NCBI GenBank assembly: GCA_034687125.1
Contig: JAQGBZ010000253.1
Coordinates: forward strand, 27,187-91,186
DNA length: 64,000 nt
Direction: 5' to 3'
DNA from: Neelides folsomi
Lineage: Eukaryota > Arthropoda > Collembola > Neelipleona > Neelidae
How positions within the stretch are numbered: the stretch's first letter is position 1; every line of letters begins with the position of its first letter. Shown here in pieces: positions 1 to 13,000 of the stretch. The notes beneath the pieces were generated by a model. The model saw only the letters and a program-made list of their open reading frames with translations, made no database searches and was not told where the DNA came from. Both the position numbers and the translations under genes were made by a program.

Positions 1-2061
1 GCGACAAGGAGGGGATTAAACACTCGGCGTTGGAGAGTTATTAGGGCGGATTCCAACCTCTCCACCTCGCCAAATTGAATGGGGAAGGTTGTAAGATGCA
101 AATGAGCGGCCCTCAACTACGACCCTAATTAACAAGATCTTCATTTATCCTTAAAATAACCAAATTAAGATCCTGAGCGAAATCTGAATTTTTAATTACT
201 CTCAAATATTAGTTTGAGAGGGTAAACAATGGGAGGAATCAATAAATCCTCAACGGCCTTAGCAAACTTTCCTCTCTGGAACTTAACCTCGAGGAGGAAA
301 CTTTGTCCGCAAATTTTCTCAACTTCCCCGCACGGTCGGAATAATCGTTGAAAGGACTCGGAGTTCCCTCCACTCAATTTCCATCATTAATTGAAGACAG
401 CGGAGGAACGGTCTTGGGACGTGGGGAAGCGGAGAGGAATAATTATCAATTCCCTATTACAACTTACACAAATTATGCGAGGAATTAATCAATTCCCCTC
501 CCCTCCTCTTTTTATTCCAAGCTCAACACGTTCAAGTCTAATGGCCCTCCAGAATCTTCATTTTAATTAAAGAATTAATTGTAATTTAAATATATTAAAT
601 TTACAATATCCTTAGGTTATGAAGGAATATGTTTTCAAATAAAATAGGGTTTTGCTCAAATTTACTTTTTGGTCAGTTGAGAAAAATCAAAGTGTGAAGG
701 TGTTTATTATTTAATTTCATTCGTCCGATCTCTCGAAGGGGAATATTGAGTCCAGAAAGCTGGAGTGGTTGAATGGAAATAATAATAGTGTGAAAAGTTG
801 TTGTAGAGGGATTGAAGGGACGACTGGACAAAACTTAGGAAAAAGTTGTGAAGTGGAAAAGGATAATTTTTCTATAGACCTTGTATGGACTTTTCCTGGT
901 CCTCCTTCGGAATTTTCGATCGGAGAGGGACAGTGGGACAATGGAGAATGCCCACCGCCTGCTCGAAACACTCCACACGCGAAAACCACACGAAGTTGAT
1001 TCCAGACTTCCAAACTTCTCATCGCAACTCGCAACCTCACGGATGAACAAGTCTTAATTACATGGATTCATTACGCCCATAAACTATTTAAAAACCATAA
1101 TTAACAAGCATGAGTTGATGAGTCGAAGGAACCATCAACTACTTTTTTAATTGGATCCCCAAAACTGTCGAAATTCATCCCACACTCGAGTGATCCTGCG
1201 ACTTACTATATTTTCAAATACAACCAATTTTCTTATACTAATATAATGTAGATAGATTTTCCGAGTTGTAATTAATCCAAGTACTAGATTTATTTTTAAT
1301 AAAATTCCCTTTCCACATCTTTCAATTTTTAAATTACTCATTAGTTTGTATGACGCAAATAAATGTAACCAAGTGATGTATGTTGTAATTAATGGGAGAC
1401 TTGTATGAGAAGTAAATTGGAAGTTCAATTTAAAATTTAAATGAAGAATTTGTATATAAATACATATTCCAATATTTCCAACATGGAATTGCGGGTATGA
1501 ACAGTATTTGTTCATTTGAATGGGAAGAGTGGAGCTCAACCACGGTGAACTCGGGACCTTTGAATGAATCATTTTAAGTTATATAATACAACTCTACATT
1601 CGTTTTCCTCTCTTATTTTGGCCAAATAGGCTTCAAAATGGGATTTATAGGAAATCGAGGAAAAGGTTTGGGAGTTTCCATCCAAACCCTAAAGTGTGCG
1701 TCGAACCCTTTAAAGGAAAAGAGAATATGAAATTGAGTTTGGATTTCCTGGTTATTCTTTAATTGCGGAGCAGATTGCGAATTATTTCCAGTTTTTTGAA
1801 CTTGGAAGCCCTTTTGACCTCCGTGTATGAACAGGAGAGTGTGTGTAGGATGATATTATTTATGCCTTTTTGCCTTTTTCCATTTGGGCTGGAGATTAGG
1901 GGAAGTTCGACACTTCGCTCCTCTCCACGAGACTGAAACATCAAACATCATTCAAACTTGGAAAGTCTCGCATGAGTTGGCCCGGCCTTTACAAATCAAT
2001 ACATGTGCTTTCGTTGGATTCTTCGAATCGAACGACGAGAAAGAAACAAGTCTTAATAAAA
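1..2061. other. Noncoding DNA, no gene recognised
   Basis: About 2 kb without a supportable gene. Open frames here (the longest is 141 codons on the minus strand, 1147-1572) have random-looking low-complexity translations and no family resemblance. The DNA alternates purine-rich tracts with AT-rich stretches. It may contain the promoter of the small ORF that follows, but no TATA box or initiator could be assigned with confidence. Confidence 0.6.
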
Positions 2062-2412
2062 ATGTTCAAATTCATACAGAATTATGTAGTTGACTGCGTA
2101 GTTGACTTCTTATGGAGCATTCCCTTATTTGTGTACATTTGGGAATGTGAATTGTTTTGGTTGCTCTTCTGGTTGGCCATTTGGATGTCGCTGAAGACGA
2201 TTGTTTTCATCGTCCTACAATTCTTCATCACTGCCTGCATCGAAGCTTATACGATCCTCCAACCGCCCGACATTCGCGTGTTCATGAACGAAGGAAAAGG
2301 CAAAGTCGCTTTCATTGACCCGAACATTGTCAAGATTGATATGCCGAAGAAGAAAGTGACAAACAAAAGACTCAGACTTAATGCCAAACCTCAAAAGACA
2401 CGCTTTAAGTAA
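2062..2412 (+). CDS. Small predicted membrane protein, unrecognised (116 aa)
   Basis: I do not recognise this protein. The frame stays open from 1972, but the ATG at 2062 is preferred because the membrane region follows it directly; starting at 1972 would add 30 mostly polar residues. Residues about 10-60 are strongly hydrophobic and Trp/Phe-rich, enough for two closely spaced membrane segments. The last 45 or so residues are polar and strongly basic (KKK, KRLRLNAK, KTRFK), suggesting a cytosolic tail. The codons look coding: third positions favour C/G and contrast with the AT-rich flanks. No intron is needed, although an upstream exon cannot be excluded. It stands alone in a gene-poor stretch. 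It could be a lineage-specific gene or the last exon of a longer one. Confidence 0.6.
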   Translation: MFKFIQNYVVDCVVDFLWSIPLFVYIWECELFWLLFWLAIWMSLKTIVFIVLQFFITACIEAYTILQPPDIRVFMNEGKGKVAFIDPNIVKIDMPKKKVTNKRLRLNAKPQKTRFK

Positions 2413-5400
2413 AAAAACATTCATATGGCCTCCAATCCATTTTAAATTGAATTAAAATATTTATAAAAAAGCAATAAGGAAATCTATTTTGTTTAAATTT
2501 ACGAATTTCAATTTTATTCATTTTTTTATTTTAGGCTTAAACAAAGAAACTAACATTAATCTGCATCCTGGATCCTGAAAGACTGAAATACCTGGAATTT
2601 ATTCTGCTCAAGTGGAGACCTGACGTTTAATAGAAAACCTTTTATAAAATTAATTGATATTAACTGATAAATAACGACCATTATTGGAACTTTCACATTG
2701 GTGCTCAAATTGTGATAAAACTCGTGGCAAATTCAACATGCCAAACCTGATTTACTTTAACAATTACATTTGAATGATCTCTTTGTACCTATTGTACTTT
2801 TATATACTTTTGTATTATATGTCTATTATGTTTACATTATTACCATAAACGCTTATTGACTAAACCTTGTTCTCCGTTAGGTTTAAGTTAATATATTAAA
2901 ATTGTTAAAGCGTTTATTTTATCTATGAATTATAAGATAACTGTAATTTATTTTGGCATAGGAATTGCACACCTAATTATTTAACATGATGAAAAGGAAA
3001 AGTTTGGTAAAGTTTCTCAATTTTACGACTTCAAATGACTCCTCATGTGTCAAAAATGGTCTTTTGAAGAAGGGAAAGAATAAACGGTTGGTTTTCGTCA
3101 TAATTTATTGAATTATTACGAGAACATTATTATGGAATGACATGGGTTATTAAGGTTCTTCCGCTCTTCTGGCTTCCATGTCGGGCCTGGCGCGTGGAGA
3201 GAGCCAAATAAATTGCAGAGTAATTTCTCTACAAATAAAGGTGAGTATAGATCAATCATTTAAGTGGGGCCGAGGCTATTCAGTTCGAGCTGAGTGGTTC
3301 GAGGATTGTTGGGGAGAACTGAGCGGCAGATTAAGCCCATCAATGGAACTCCCCAAATATTAAATATATATCATTGTAAGTTGCACAATGGGAAAGGGTG
3401 GGAAGGAATATCCACGAGATGTTTTCCTACTTTCCTATTTGCCAAGGTTCATAAATATATATATATCCATATAGAGAGGAGATTTTCCTTTTTAATCAAA
3501 GGCCGGCTTTATTAATTCCAAAATTTCGAGTAGATTCTCTGCATCTCTCCTCATTAGAGGGGCAAAGGGGCGATTAGTCACGGGTCCTCATCACGAGTTA
3601 CGCGGATTCATCGAGTTATCTTTCCGCAGGTCTGAAGGAGCTCGGAAGGAGCTTAATCGGAGGAATTAACCCAAGGAAACCTCCGTTTCGGCCGAGGTGA
3701 AGAAAAGTTTTGGGGTGGGGAAACAAAGCGGGGAATTTCTAACTTGTTGGCCCAAACAGACAATGGGGAATCAAGAAGAAAAGTTTGGTTCTAATGAGAC
3801 AGTTGGAGATTTTTATCCTTTCCCTTGTACCGCTAATAGACTTTTTATTCTTTACATTCAATACACGCTTCCCCTTTCAACTCGGACTCATAATGACGAA
3901 GACGACGACGGAATCTCAGCGACTAATCCAATTAAAAAGATTTAAATTTTAATTGATTCACGTCCTCGGCTTTGAGAGATTTCCGCATTGCAAAGACATC
4001 CCGAGACTTTTAATAAACAAAAATCACCGACGTTGCTTCAATACGCCCTGTAGATCTCTGCAGAAAAAATATTTTAATAAACAATTTCATGAGTGGTATG
4101 CCTTTAACAAACTTTAATGTATTTATATTTCACTCCATTTTGGCAATTTTTTAAGGATATTTACTCTATGATAAGAATGTCTTTGGGAAGCTCGGGGCCG
4201 TGGAGGATGATCTTTACTTATTATGACATACAATATTAAATCTAGGAAGCATATAGTTACTAAACCGTGTCATATAAAATAGGTATAATACCACATTTAC
4301 GGTCTGCTTTGGCCACGTATTATTTGGCAGAGCTCTTTTATCTAAAGAAAATATTTCACTCGGGCCTTATAATTGGATTCGTTCACATGCTTATTCCTAA
4401 ATATTTTTTCAAGGATTAAGGTCTTAACTAGCCATAGCAGGGCGGCCTATAATCAATGCTTTTGTGCAGAGAGGAAGAACGTCTCCCCTTTCCAGTTAGT
4501 TAAGGATTCGCGGTGAAGTGGAGGGGAAAGCGGAGAGATTTCTCTCAGCTCAACAACCTGCATCTTCCAACGTTGGCCGCCACGCCACTCCACACCGGAA
4601 GAAGACATGCATTTTTCAAACGACCGTTTTATTTTAAAAGCTTCTTAGACTCGATTATCCTTGAATTATATAACTTTAAAAGCAATTATATATCAAAAAA
4701 ACCCAACGCGAAACACTTAAAAACCCTCCATTTAACATGAAGAAGATAAAATGGACTTCGAGTCTCCTTCCCTTATACGGGAAATGCATCTAATGGTTGG
4801 AAGCTATTTGGGCCAAGTGTTTATAAAAATATATTCCTTGTCATAAATTAGTATAAGTGAAAGGTCCTTTTGTTCTCCCACAAGACTTGGAGGTTCGTAA
4901 TAAGGAGTAATGAAAGAAACAAAAAAGGTAAGAGATGGAACATTAACTTTTATAACAATAAATCAATGAAGGCTGTCTTCATAAGAATCAAATGGGATTG
5001 AGAAAGTTTCTTTAAACCAAAGTTTATGTTTTATTAAATTTCTTTTGTAATCTTTCCCAGGAATAAACTGTTCCTATATCCGTATCACAGGTCTCCTCCT
5101 CGGGCATGTTTAACATGAGGGATCTACTCTGGGAGTATAAGCATATATTGGTAGACATAGAGGGATTCCATATGTGAAGGCATTGGGAAGTTGAAGAGGG
5201 AAAGTTGGTAACATGGAAATGTGAGGTGTGGAAGAAGAAAGAACGACTCACTCACTCAGTTTTTCACGGGGCGGTTCAATTATAAGTTTTGAATGCGAGG
5301 AAAACGGCGTCTTGGGATCGAAGATGAGGAGACAAAAACCTCCTCAAGTTTCCCGAACAAAGGACGGAGGACAATGGGAACTCTCTATACAAATGAGAGT

Positions 5401-6595
5401 AATGGCGGGCCGAGAAGACACAACATTTTTAATGATATTTTCCATTTGAAAGGGAATTCTCCTCCAGCTATGCAGATTCTACATTGGAAACTGGGAAGCG
5501 TATAACTACAAATACACTCAAGCTGAGAGAGTTGAATCTATCTTTCGGAGGGAATGAGGTGGTCCATATGGGCTGCATTAAATATATTTCTCTCCAGAAT
5601 ATGGTTCATGTGGAGATGTTTTTTGCGGTTGTGAGACGGAATGAGATGTGACCTGTAATTTATTCCTTCCACTTGATAGGGAAGGGCAATGAGGAGTGGC
5701 GGAAGTGGCGGAACACGTGGAAGTGTCTCCTTGGCGCGGATGGGGTTGTAGAGAGGAAGTGGAAGTGAAGGACCTTAATGGAATTTCCCTCAACCGCGTC
5801 TTTCTCCTGTTGTCTTACAATTTCCCCAATCTGTTTGTTTGGGAGGAGGGAATTGAAATTCCAATAATAACAGTCGAGCGGAAGAGATGAATTCGGTGAG
5901 AATCGATTGTGGGGAAATGTATTGGTTCCATTTCTTTCTTCCCCCCATCTCTCCCATTCCGCGGGCCGCCCGAGCTCAAGAATCTGATGACCGAGAGAAA
6001 ATGAGGCTCCGGTCCATTACGGGAAGAATCTGGGCAATAAGTCTGCGGAATTGGGAATTCGGGAGGAGGAAGCGTAAAATAAGAGTAATTCGCCCATTAG
6101 GTTGACGGGCGGGCGAAGGCGGGAACCCGGCGGGGAGATGATCTGTGGCCGGGCTAGCCGAGAGCCATAAAGGAGATAAAAGGGCCACTTTGTAATCTAG
6201 TGTGAAATGGCCGGCCTCCGAGGAGCGGCCGCAGTGGGCGGAAATGGAATTGATTCCTCGGTGGGTCACCGGCCACTTCCGCACACAATTACATCTAATT
6301 GAAACACAACATTTCCGACCCCGACAACTTCGTGCCAAATTGGTGACATTAAATGGAAAGCTGACATGCGAGAAGATTCTTCTCCACTTCCTAATCTCGA
6401 CCCAATGATCCGGAAAAAATGGTCCTCTCACTTCATTTCCTCGCCCAGCGCCCAGCCTTTGAAACCCACACGGCTCACATAATCATTCCGATTTTATTAT
6501 TCAGCGATGGGCATATCCAATGCATTATGAGGTCCGCGAGGAGCGCACGCCTCCCACCACCGGGTTTTTCTCTCCCGTCTCCCCGGCTCGAGCTC
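2413..6595. other. Noncoding DNA, no gene recognised
   Basis: No coding exon could be supported. AT-rich DNA up to about 5 kb gives way to GC-richer, purine-rich DNA. Short open frames (60-150 codons) on both strands near 5.2-6.4 kb have no family resemblance, and they sit where GC content lowers the stop-codon frequency. Confidence 0.6.
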
Positions 6596-6720
6596 AGTCT
6601 GCCTCAGTTGCCCGACGTTCCTCTTTGTGCTCGGCCGTGTGAAGGCCGTGAGTGTGTGCTCGCGGCCTCCGCCGCCCATGGAATCCCAGTGCTACCTCAG
6701 TTGAGCAGTTAGGAGAAACG
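6596..6720 (+). promoter_or_regulatory. Candidate promoter and untranslated first exon
   Basis: Two arthropod-style initiator words, TCAGT, lie ten bases apart (6594-6598 and 6604-6608) in a GC-rich, pyrimidine-tract context. They are followed by about 115 bases ending in a textbook donor, ACG|GTGAGTA, at 6720/6721. The only ATG in this stretch (6679) opens a frame of eight codons, as in an upstream ORF. The SMPDL3-like gene has a splice acceptor ten bases before its ATG (exon from 18168), so it needs an upstream noncoding exon; this is a plausible one, implying an intron of about 11.4 kb. The link is inference, and another exon could serve instead. Confidence 0.35.
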
Positions 6721-9700
6721 GTGAGTACTTTTTTCACCTGCTCTATCGCTGGATCTCCCAAGGAGTTCCAGCCCGGATTACTTCCACAATGTCCTGGCTT
6801 ATTCGGAGCTGAGGGAATTCCTTTATGGAAAGCCAAGGAGATGTGTGAAGGATTTGGGCTCACCTTAATAAAACTCCCTACATGATTATAAATGGAGTAT
6901 AATATTGCATGGGAATTATTGAGGGATGATTTCTCGGCGGAGCTCCCGTGGGGAGCCCGGGACTCCCAAACCAGCTGGGGAGAAAGCTTAGACTCACAAC
7001 GAGAAACGTGAGGGAATTGCAGGAATGTTGTCCTTCAGACTTTTAAAAGGTTATTGGAACTCGTAATGAAGACAAGTGGCGTTGGGAGATTTATCGGCTT
7101 CCTTGAGAGATGGGTGGAGGTGGGCGGAAGTGGCGGCTGTCACTCCGACCTCCTTCCCGTCCCACAGACACTTCCTAATGGAACCATTGAGTGTCCTAAT
7201 GGTCCTCTTGGATGGTCGTGCAGGTGAAGGCTCATGCCAAGTGTCCATTAGTCATTTAACAGGCGGAAGGAAGTGACCCTGTCGCGGAGGGCCCATCTCG
7301 CCCCAATTTCCTTCTCCAACCCTTGAGGATCAATGGAGTTTATTTATTAGCCGTCTCGAAATGCAATAATTAATGGGCCCTCTCCATTTTTCCGCATTAG
7401 AGAAAGGTGAGCCTTGAGAGTGAGAAGCCGGGGCGCCACATCTCCCGGCTTCCCAGCCAAACCTTTCAATGCCTTTCATCTTCCCATTGAGCCCCTCCAT
7501 TAGGCCCGAACTCTCCATAGCACAAAGATAGGGCCGCACTCATCCTTGAACCATTGTGCGGGGGATCGGGGCCAGGGACGGGTATTAATAGTTGGGGAAT
7601 TTTTCTTAATCTGCCAGCTCAGAATTAAAACTTGGGAGACAAACTTCCAATGAATTATCCCGAGCTCATAAAATGACCCAGAGAAAGCGAGGAAGGCCGG
7701 AGGCTTGGTTTAATTCGCATGGTTTCTCAAGAGAGTCCGAGAGTCTCCGGAAGATCATGAAGCTCATCTCTTCCCCCCAGGACTTATTCTCGGGTTAAGA
7801 AGGCAATGCTATTGATTGTCGGAGAGACAGGTGGCGAAAGGGGCCTCATATTTATCTCAATATTAATAATAAACGTCCCCCGTGGGGAAGGCATAAAAGA
7901 GAGATGAGCCTCGTTGGGGATGTTTATGCGAGCGGAGGGGTGGAAAAAATGATTAGATTGTGATTCATGGCGGGGAGGAGACGTAATTAGATGGCTCGCA
8001 TTCAGGCTCCCCCCACATGGGCACAGAGGTGAGGAGTGAAATATGTGCGGGGATTTGAGTCCACCTCAAGAGTGAGTATAAATGGGGAAGAGTTTCATTT
8101 CCTCGAGGAATCTCTCGCGGAAATAAGTTTCTATTAAGGGAGGGACCTTCATTGACTCGCGCCAGTTCCTCTCCGGAGAGGCTAGTGGAGAGTTATGGCG
8201 CTCCCTCCCTCTCCACATTTCAATTTAGAGGACTTCGAGGGCCATGTGGACAAATCTCATTAGGGGCGGATCGATTCGGAGAACACACAAATTTTTTCCA
8301 TTATTTCCCAATTACCCTGCCGGCGGGGCGGGGCGGAGAGGGTGCCAAGAAGGGTAATTTATGGCTCTCAGTTCCGAATCACCAATTAAAACCGGATCGA
8401 CACCTCTCGTCAACTCCAGACGGGAGTTTGATCCGCGAGAAGATCGAAGAAGCCTCTGGACAATTCCCTCGCTCGGTAATCAAACAGGCGTGTAATGAAG
8501 GAGGAGCTGCTTAATTTGCGGATCGGACGAGGGATGGATGGAGGTCTCTTTGGGGACTTGTCCCTATCTCCGCTCAAAGAGGAATGATTAAGCCAATTTG
8601 TTTCGAGCCCCAACATGGGACCTCACCATTTCCATGAATATTTTGACACAGTCTCGTGGCCTTATAATTCCTCCTAATCAACCAGGCAATTCCTCACGTC
8701 CAATGGGCCGCCGAGACCACGTCCGCTTCTCCATTAGATCATGGCGGATAACTCAACTATTTATGTCCATAATTGGGAGTAAATGCTCAGGCTGAGAGGA
8801 TGAATGGCGGGTGTGTTTTGAGTCCGGTTGGCGGGGGTCCAAGGACCCGCGTTCCCAAACAGGGCCTTTATTCTCCTTCGGGCCGGGAGCTCTTAGAAGC
8901 TCATTCCGCTTCCAATTCTAATCCCGATCCCGGGAGCGACGTGACCCTCCGAGGAACCTCAAATCAAAACGGACGACTTTCCACAAAAATATTTCGAGAC
9001 AAAAGAGTAATGACAAAAGTTTTCTTCTCCTGCTGGGGAAGGCATTAACGAGTTGCTAATTGAATTATCTCTACCCTCGGAACTCTTTCCTTCTCTCCCA
9101 AACACAAGTGTTGTGATACCTAGACAATGAAGACCATAATGGCCCGAAAACTTGAAAAGTATCTTTTGTACACACAAGGATTAATCCTCCCTGCGTGAGA
9201 GTCCACGGCCCGAGCTTGAGAATTAGTATTTAAATATTTATAACTCCCCGTTTTGACATTCGCGTAATGAATATTTGGAGTGTGAAATAAAGATGTGTTA
9301 ATTCCAACATCCATGGAAATTAATTTTTAGGCCTTGAGCCGCGGGTTTGGAGCTAGAATAATTAGAGATTCGATTTGAGTCAACAAAAGGAAGTGTGAGA
9401 TTTTTAATCAAGGCTTCTAATCCTTCTGGTCTCAAAACGCAGATTCCTCATTTAATAATATTAAACTCTCGTCGAGGATCGATTGTTCGTTAGAAGGCCG
9501 CTGGGTTTTTCCAGCCCTCTAAATTCATCAGAGCTGACGGGGAAGAGAAAGTTATTGGCTCTGAACATAACATTCCTAATTCGACTAATCCTCGGATTCT
9601 CCTCTTATTGAAAAATCGGGCGGAGGAATTTGAGTCACGTCGGAGATTTCGAGTTCCGGTCAATTCTCCCGAACTCCGCGCCGGCACCTTGGCCCCTTTA

Positions 9701-10048
9701 ATTTATCTCCTCGTTTTCCATCATTAACCCCCGAGGTTCCGCGTTCCCCCCGCCCTCCGCCACGATTTATCTTCCTGGGAGTGAGGGAGGACGCGGGAAG
9801 TCGAGAGGTTGAATAAAAGGGAACTGCCCGAATTACCGCCAAGTCCATTTGCCCTCTGAGGAAAAAAAGGGCCGTTTGACTCGAGGGACCCATTCATTTC
9901 CAAGAGGAGATTTTAAGAAGAGCTCTTAGTCCCGACTCCCATTCAATGGGAACAGGAGTAATTAAACCCGTACGATGAGGTATTAGAACCAATGAATCCC
10001 CTCTTCATCTCCTCATCATGGGGAAGGGGCGGAAGACAAAGGGCCGGC

Positions 10049-10063
10049 ATTTGCATTGCAAAT
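10049..10063. promoter_or_regulatory. Near-palindromic double octamer (POU-type) motif
   Basis: The 15 bases ATTTGCATTGCAAAT form two back-to-back octamer half-motifs around one central base. ATTTGCAT and ATGCAAAT are the classic binding words of POU-domain transcription factors. A further single octamer, ATGCAAAT, lies at 18712-18719, inside the SMPDL3-like intron. Function is inferred from the motif only. Confidence 0.35.
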
Positions 10064-13000
10064 CCACACCGAGATCGGTGCATGAAAAAAGTTGAAATTG
10101 AATAATAAATTTCTCCGTCGCCGTATTCTCATGTAGATCACCCTTTCCGGGTCCTTGGTTAAATATTCATTGGCCGAACTGTCACCTCACCACTTGTGAT
10201 TGACCAGGGGAGCCGCAAGACCCACGGGCTTCCCCGAACCCGGAACGAACTGGCGATCGAAAAGTTATAAGGAGAGATTTCCCAAGCGATTTCCGACCTC
10301 GCAGATGAGATTTTTTCTTATCATGAGCGGAGTAAATTTGTATTCTCGGAATTGGGCTTTTACATGGGCGTGAGTGCAGCGGAGCGAGGGAGGTGGAGGC
10401 CCATGAATGCATTACACCCTCTGGATGGCTCTTATCTTGGGGCTGATGAAACAAAGAGGATTCCACGAGGGAATCCTCCTTTCCGCCTATTTATGTCTCT
10501 CTCATCTCCCCGTCCGAGACCAACTTCCCGTCCGATTCCTCTCACTCTCAATGATGAAAGCAATGAATGTCCTCGAGGTGGACGAGGCTCCATCTTAATA
10601 AAACCCGCGTCCCAAGGCGAAGGCCTAAGCCTCTTGCATTAAAAGGAAAACCCTATATTTTAACCCTGGATATATCTATTCTTTCCATTAGTATCTCCTG
10701 GGTCTTATTAGCCACTTACCTACTCTTTATTATACCCTGCTCAAAATATATATAAGAAGGGATAAATCCAAATAAAAACAATACCATATTAAATTCCTGT
10801 GTTTACCTATAGATGAGATTACTTTTGCAATAGATGAATTGTTCAAGCGTAGTAGATGATACCGATATAGAATTCATATATTGGGCCATATCTTTGGCCA
10901 GTCACATATTTGATATACTTCTCTCACTCGTGTTATGTAGGTATTGCTCTTTTGTTTTCAAACTGCTACTAAATACACTCTACTGCAACAAGATATCTAC
11001 GATTGTAAGAAGACGATTCTATACATGTGTGTGTATGTAGATATATGGAAAAAATCCTGAACTCTGTAGAAAGTGGTAGTAGTCGTAAATAGAGAAGTTG
11101 AGCTATAGATGTCTACGGCACTGAGCACAATTTAATATTTGATACTCTTAGGAGAAATGCAGAAGTTTGAGTTGTACGGAGATGAAAAGGCGAGGATGTA
11201 AAAAGGCCTTGGGGTAGTAGGAAGGGGGAATTGTTGCGGGAGAGCCATTGTACATACTTATACAGATACATATCCTCGGTGTGGAACGGAGCAGAGTTGT
11301 CGGGTGTATCTTAGTGGGAGATAGGCGGATCGGCGCTTGTTGCTCTCCCGCTACTTGTAGGGTCCTTGAATCTCTTCGAGAGCCACTTGGCCCGAAACCT
11401 CCATTCCCTTGATGGGGATGAGAGTTTTCAGGTGGATCTGGAGGGAAGTTTATATGTGTGAGGGTTCGTTAATGGAAGAAAGCTCCCTTTCTCTTCTCAA
11501 TCCCCCGGATCAACATGAGGGCGGATGCAGATGAGGCTGTCATTGAGCCATGGCCTCAATCCCTCCGTTCTCCAATTTGCCATTTTTGATTTCGAGGCTG
11601 TCGGAAAAGAAAAAGAGACCATTACTCATACCACAACTTTCCTATCCCACTCCACATGTTTCTTCCATCTCCGCCTCATGGATCATTATTAGACTGTAAG
11701 AAAGGGAAAAGGTCGGATTTCACTCTCCGAACAATAAATACAAGACTTGTTTGCGGAATAATAAGGGAAGAAGTGAAATCTCGATGAGGGTCCTCGGGGC
11801 CGTCGCCCGTATCTCGTTCAAACAGAGCCTTGGCTTTTCCAACCTCCGCGCCGCAAGCTTGAATTTAAATTTCCCATTTTATGGGGAGATAATGCGAGGG
11901 GAAATTGTGATTTGTCTTGTGGAGAGCTGAACCGTTTTCCCTCCGAAGATCATATTTCCTGCCGGGTGAGACCGCCCGATTCAAACCCCTTTTATTCCCA
12001 ACAACTTATTCCGACCCCGATGCATATGAGAGGACAAGGGGCCGAGGAATCAATAACAATTTCCTCTGATCGTAATTGAGCCTCCTTTTAGTGCATCTCT
12101 GGTTTTACGTTGACGGGGCTTCTCCGGCGCCGACCTTCCCAATGGCCCCCGTACATGCGAGACGGGGGCGAATTACGTCCTATACACATCCACATAATAC
12201 CCACTTTTATGACTACTTTCACTTACAATTGTTAATGTCCACGGGAGAACATAAAAGGCCTTGTATGATCGACACACATGGTATGAGATTCGTCAGCAAT
12301 TTGAATTCACTTCTCTGTCGCTAATGCATTGGCATATTGTACAAACCAGTTGTTTGTGTCTCATGTCGTGCTTGGAGTTCCTTTGTTATTATCCCTCCTT
12401 CAGCCCCATAACTTCCCTCGTTGACCTCCTCAGTGGATTGACAACGCTGGAGACATATTTCTCCCATAGCACGAATATTACTTATTGGGGATATACTATG
12501 TAAGGGAGGGGAAATCAGGGGGAAATATGCCGGCGTGTTTATGCGGTGAATCTTAAAAAGATAATAAATTTCTCGAAGGGAAATCCTGAAGCGAAAGGTA
12601 AAGAATTCCCTTTTTAAATGGGAAAATCGCATTGCAGGTCCGGAGTTTTTAATGTGGAGGGTCTGCAGGACCCGCCCGATGCATGCATAAGTAACTGGTC
12701 TATCAATCTTCATGAGAGGGAGGGAGCTGAAACAATTATAAGCGGCCTCATGAAATATTCGGATGGATCCGAGCGAGGTGTGAGGCGCGGAGGAATTAAG
12801 GCGCGTGGGGCATTAACAGCCCTCCAATAAAAAGATGGATGGGGGAATTGGTGAGTGGGACATAAAAAAGTCCCCGAAACCCTCTTGGCAAACTATGAAA
12901 TAGTGATGCAGAGGTGCGTCATCCGGTGTCATCCCTGTCCTGACCTTTGGATCATATCTGAGACGATGATAAAAAGGAATAAATAAGCGGACGAGTCACT

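Noticed and set aside
1147-1572. Minus-strand frame of 141 codons
   Set aside because: Ile/Leu-rich random-looking translation in AT-rich DNA, with no recognisable family.
5976-6431. Minus-strand frame of 151 codons
   Set aside because: Same stop-poor GC-rich effect; no domain, no splice context and no coding-like codon pattern.
12321-12713. Minus-strand frame of 130 codons
   Set aside because: No family resemblance and no adjoining exon to support it.
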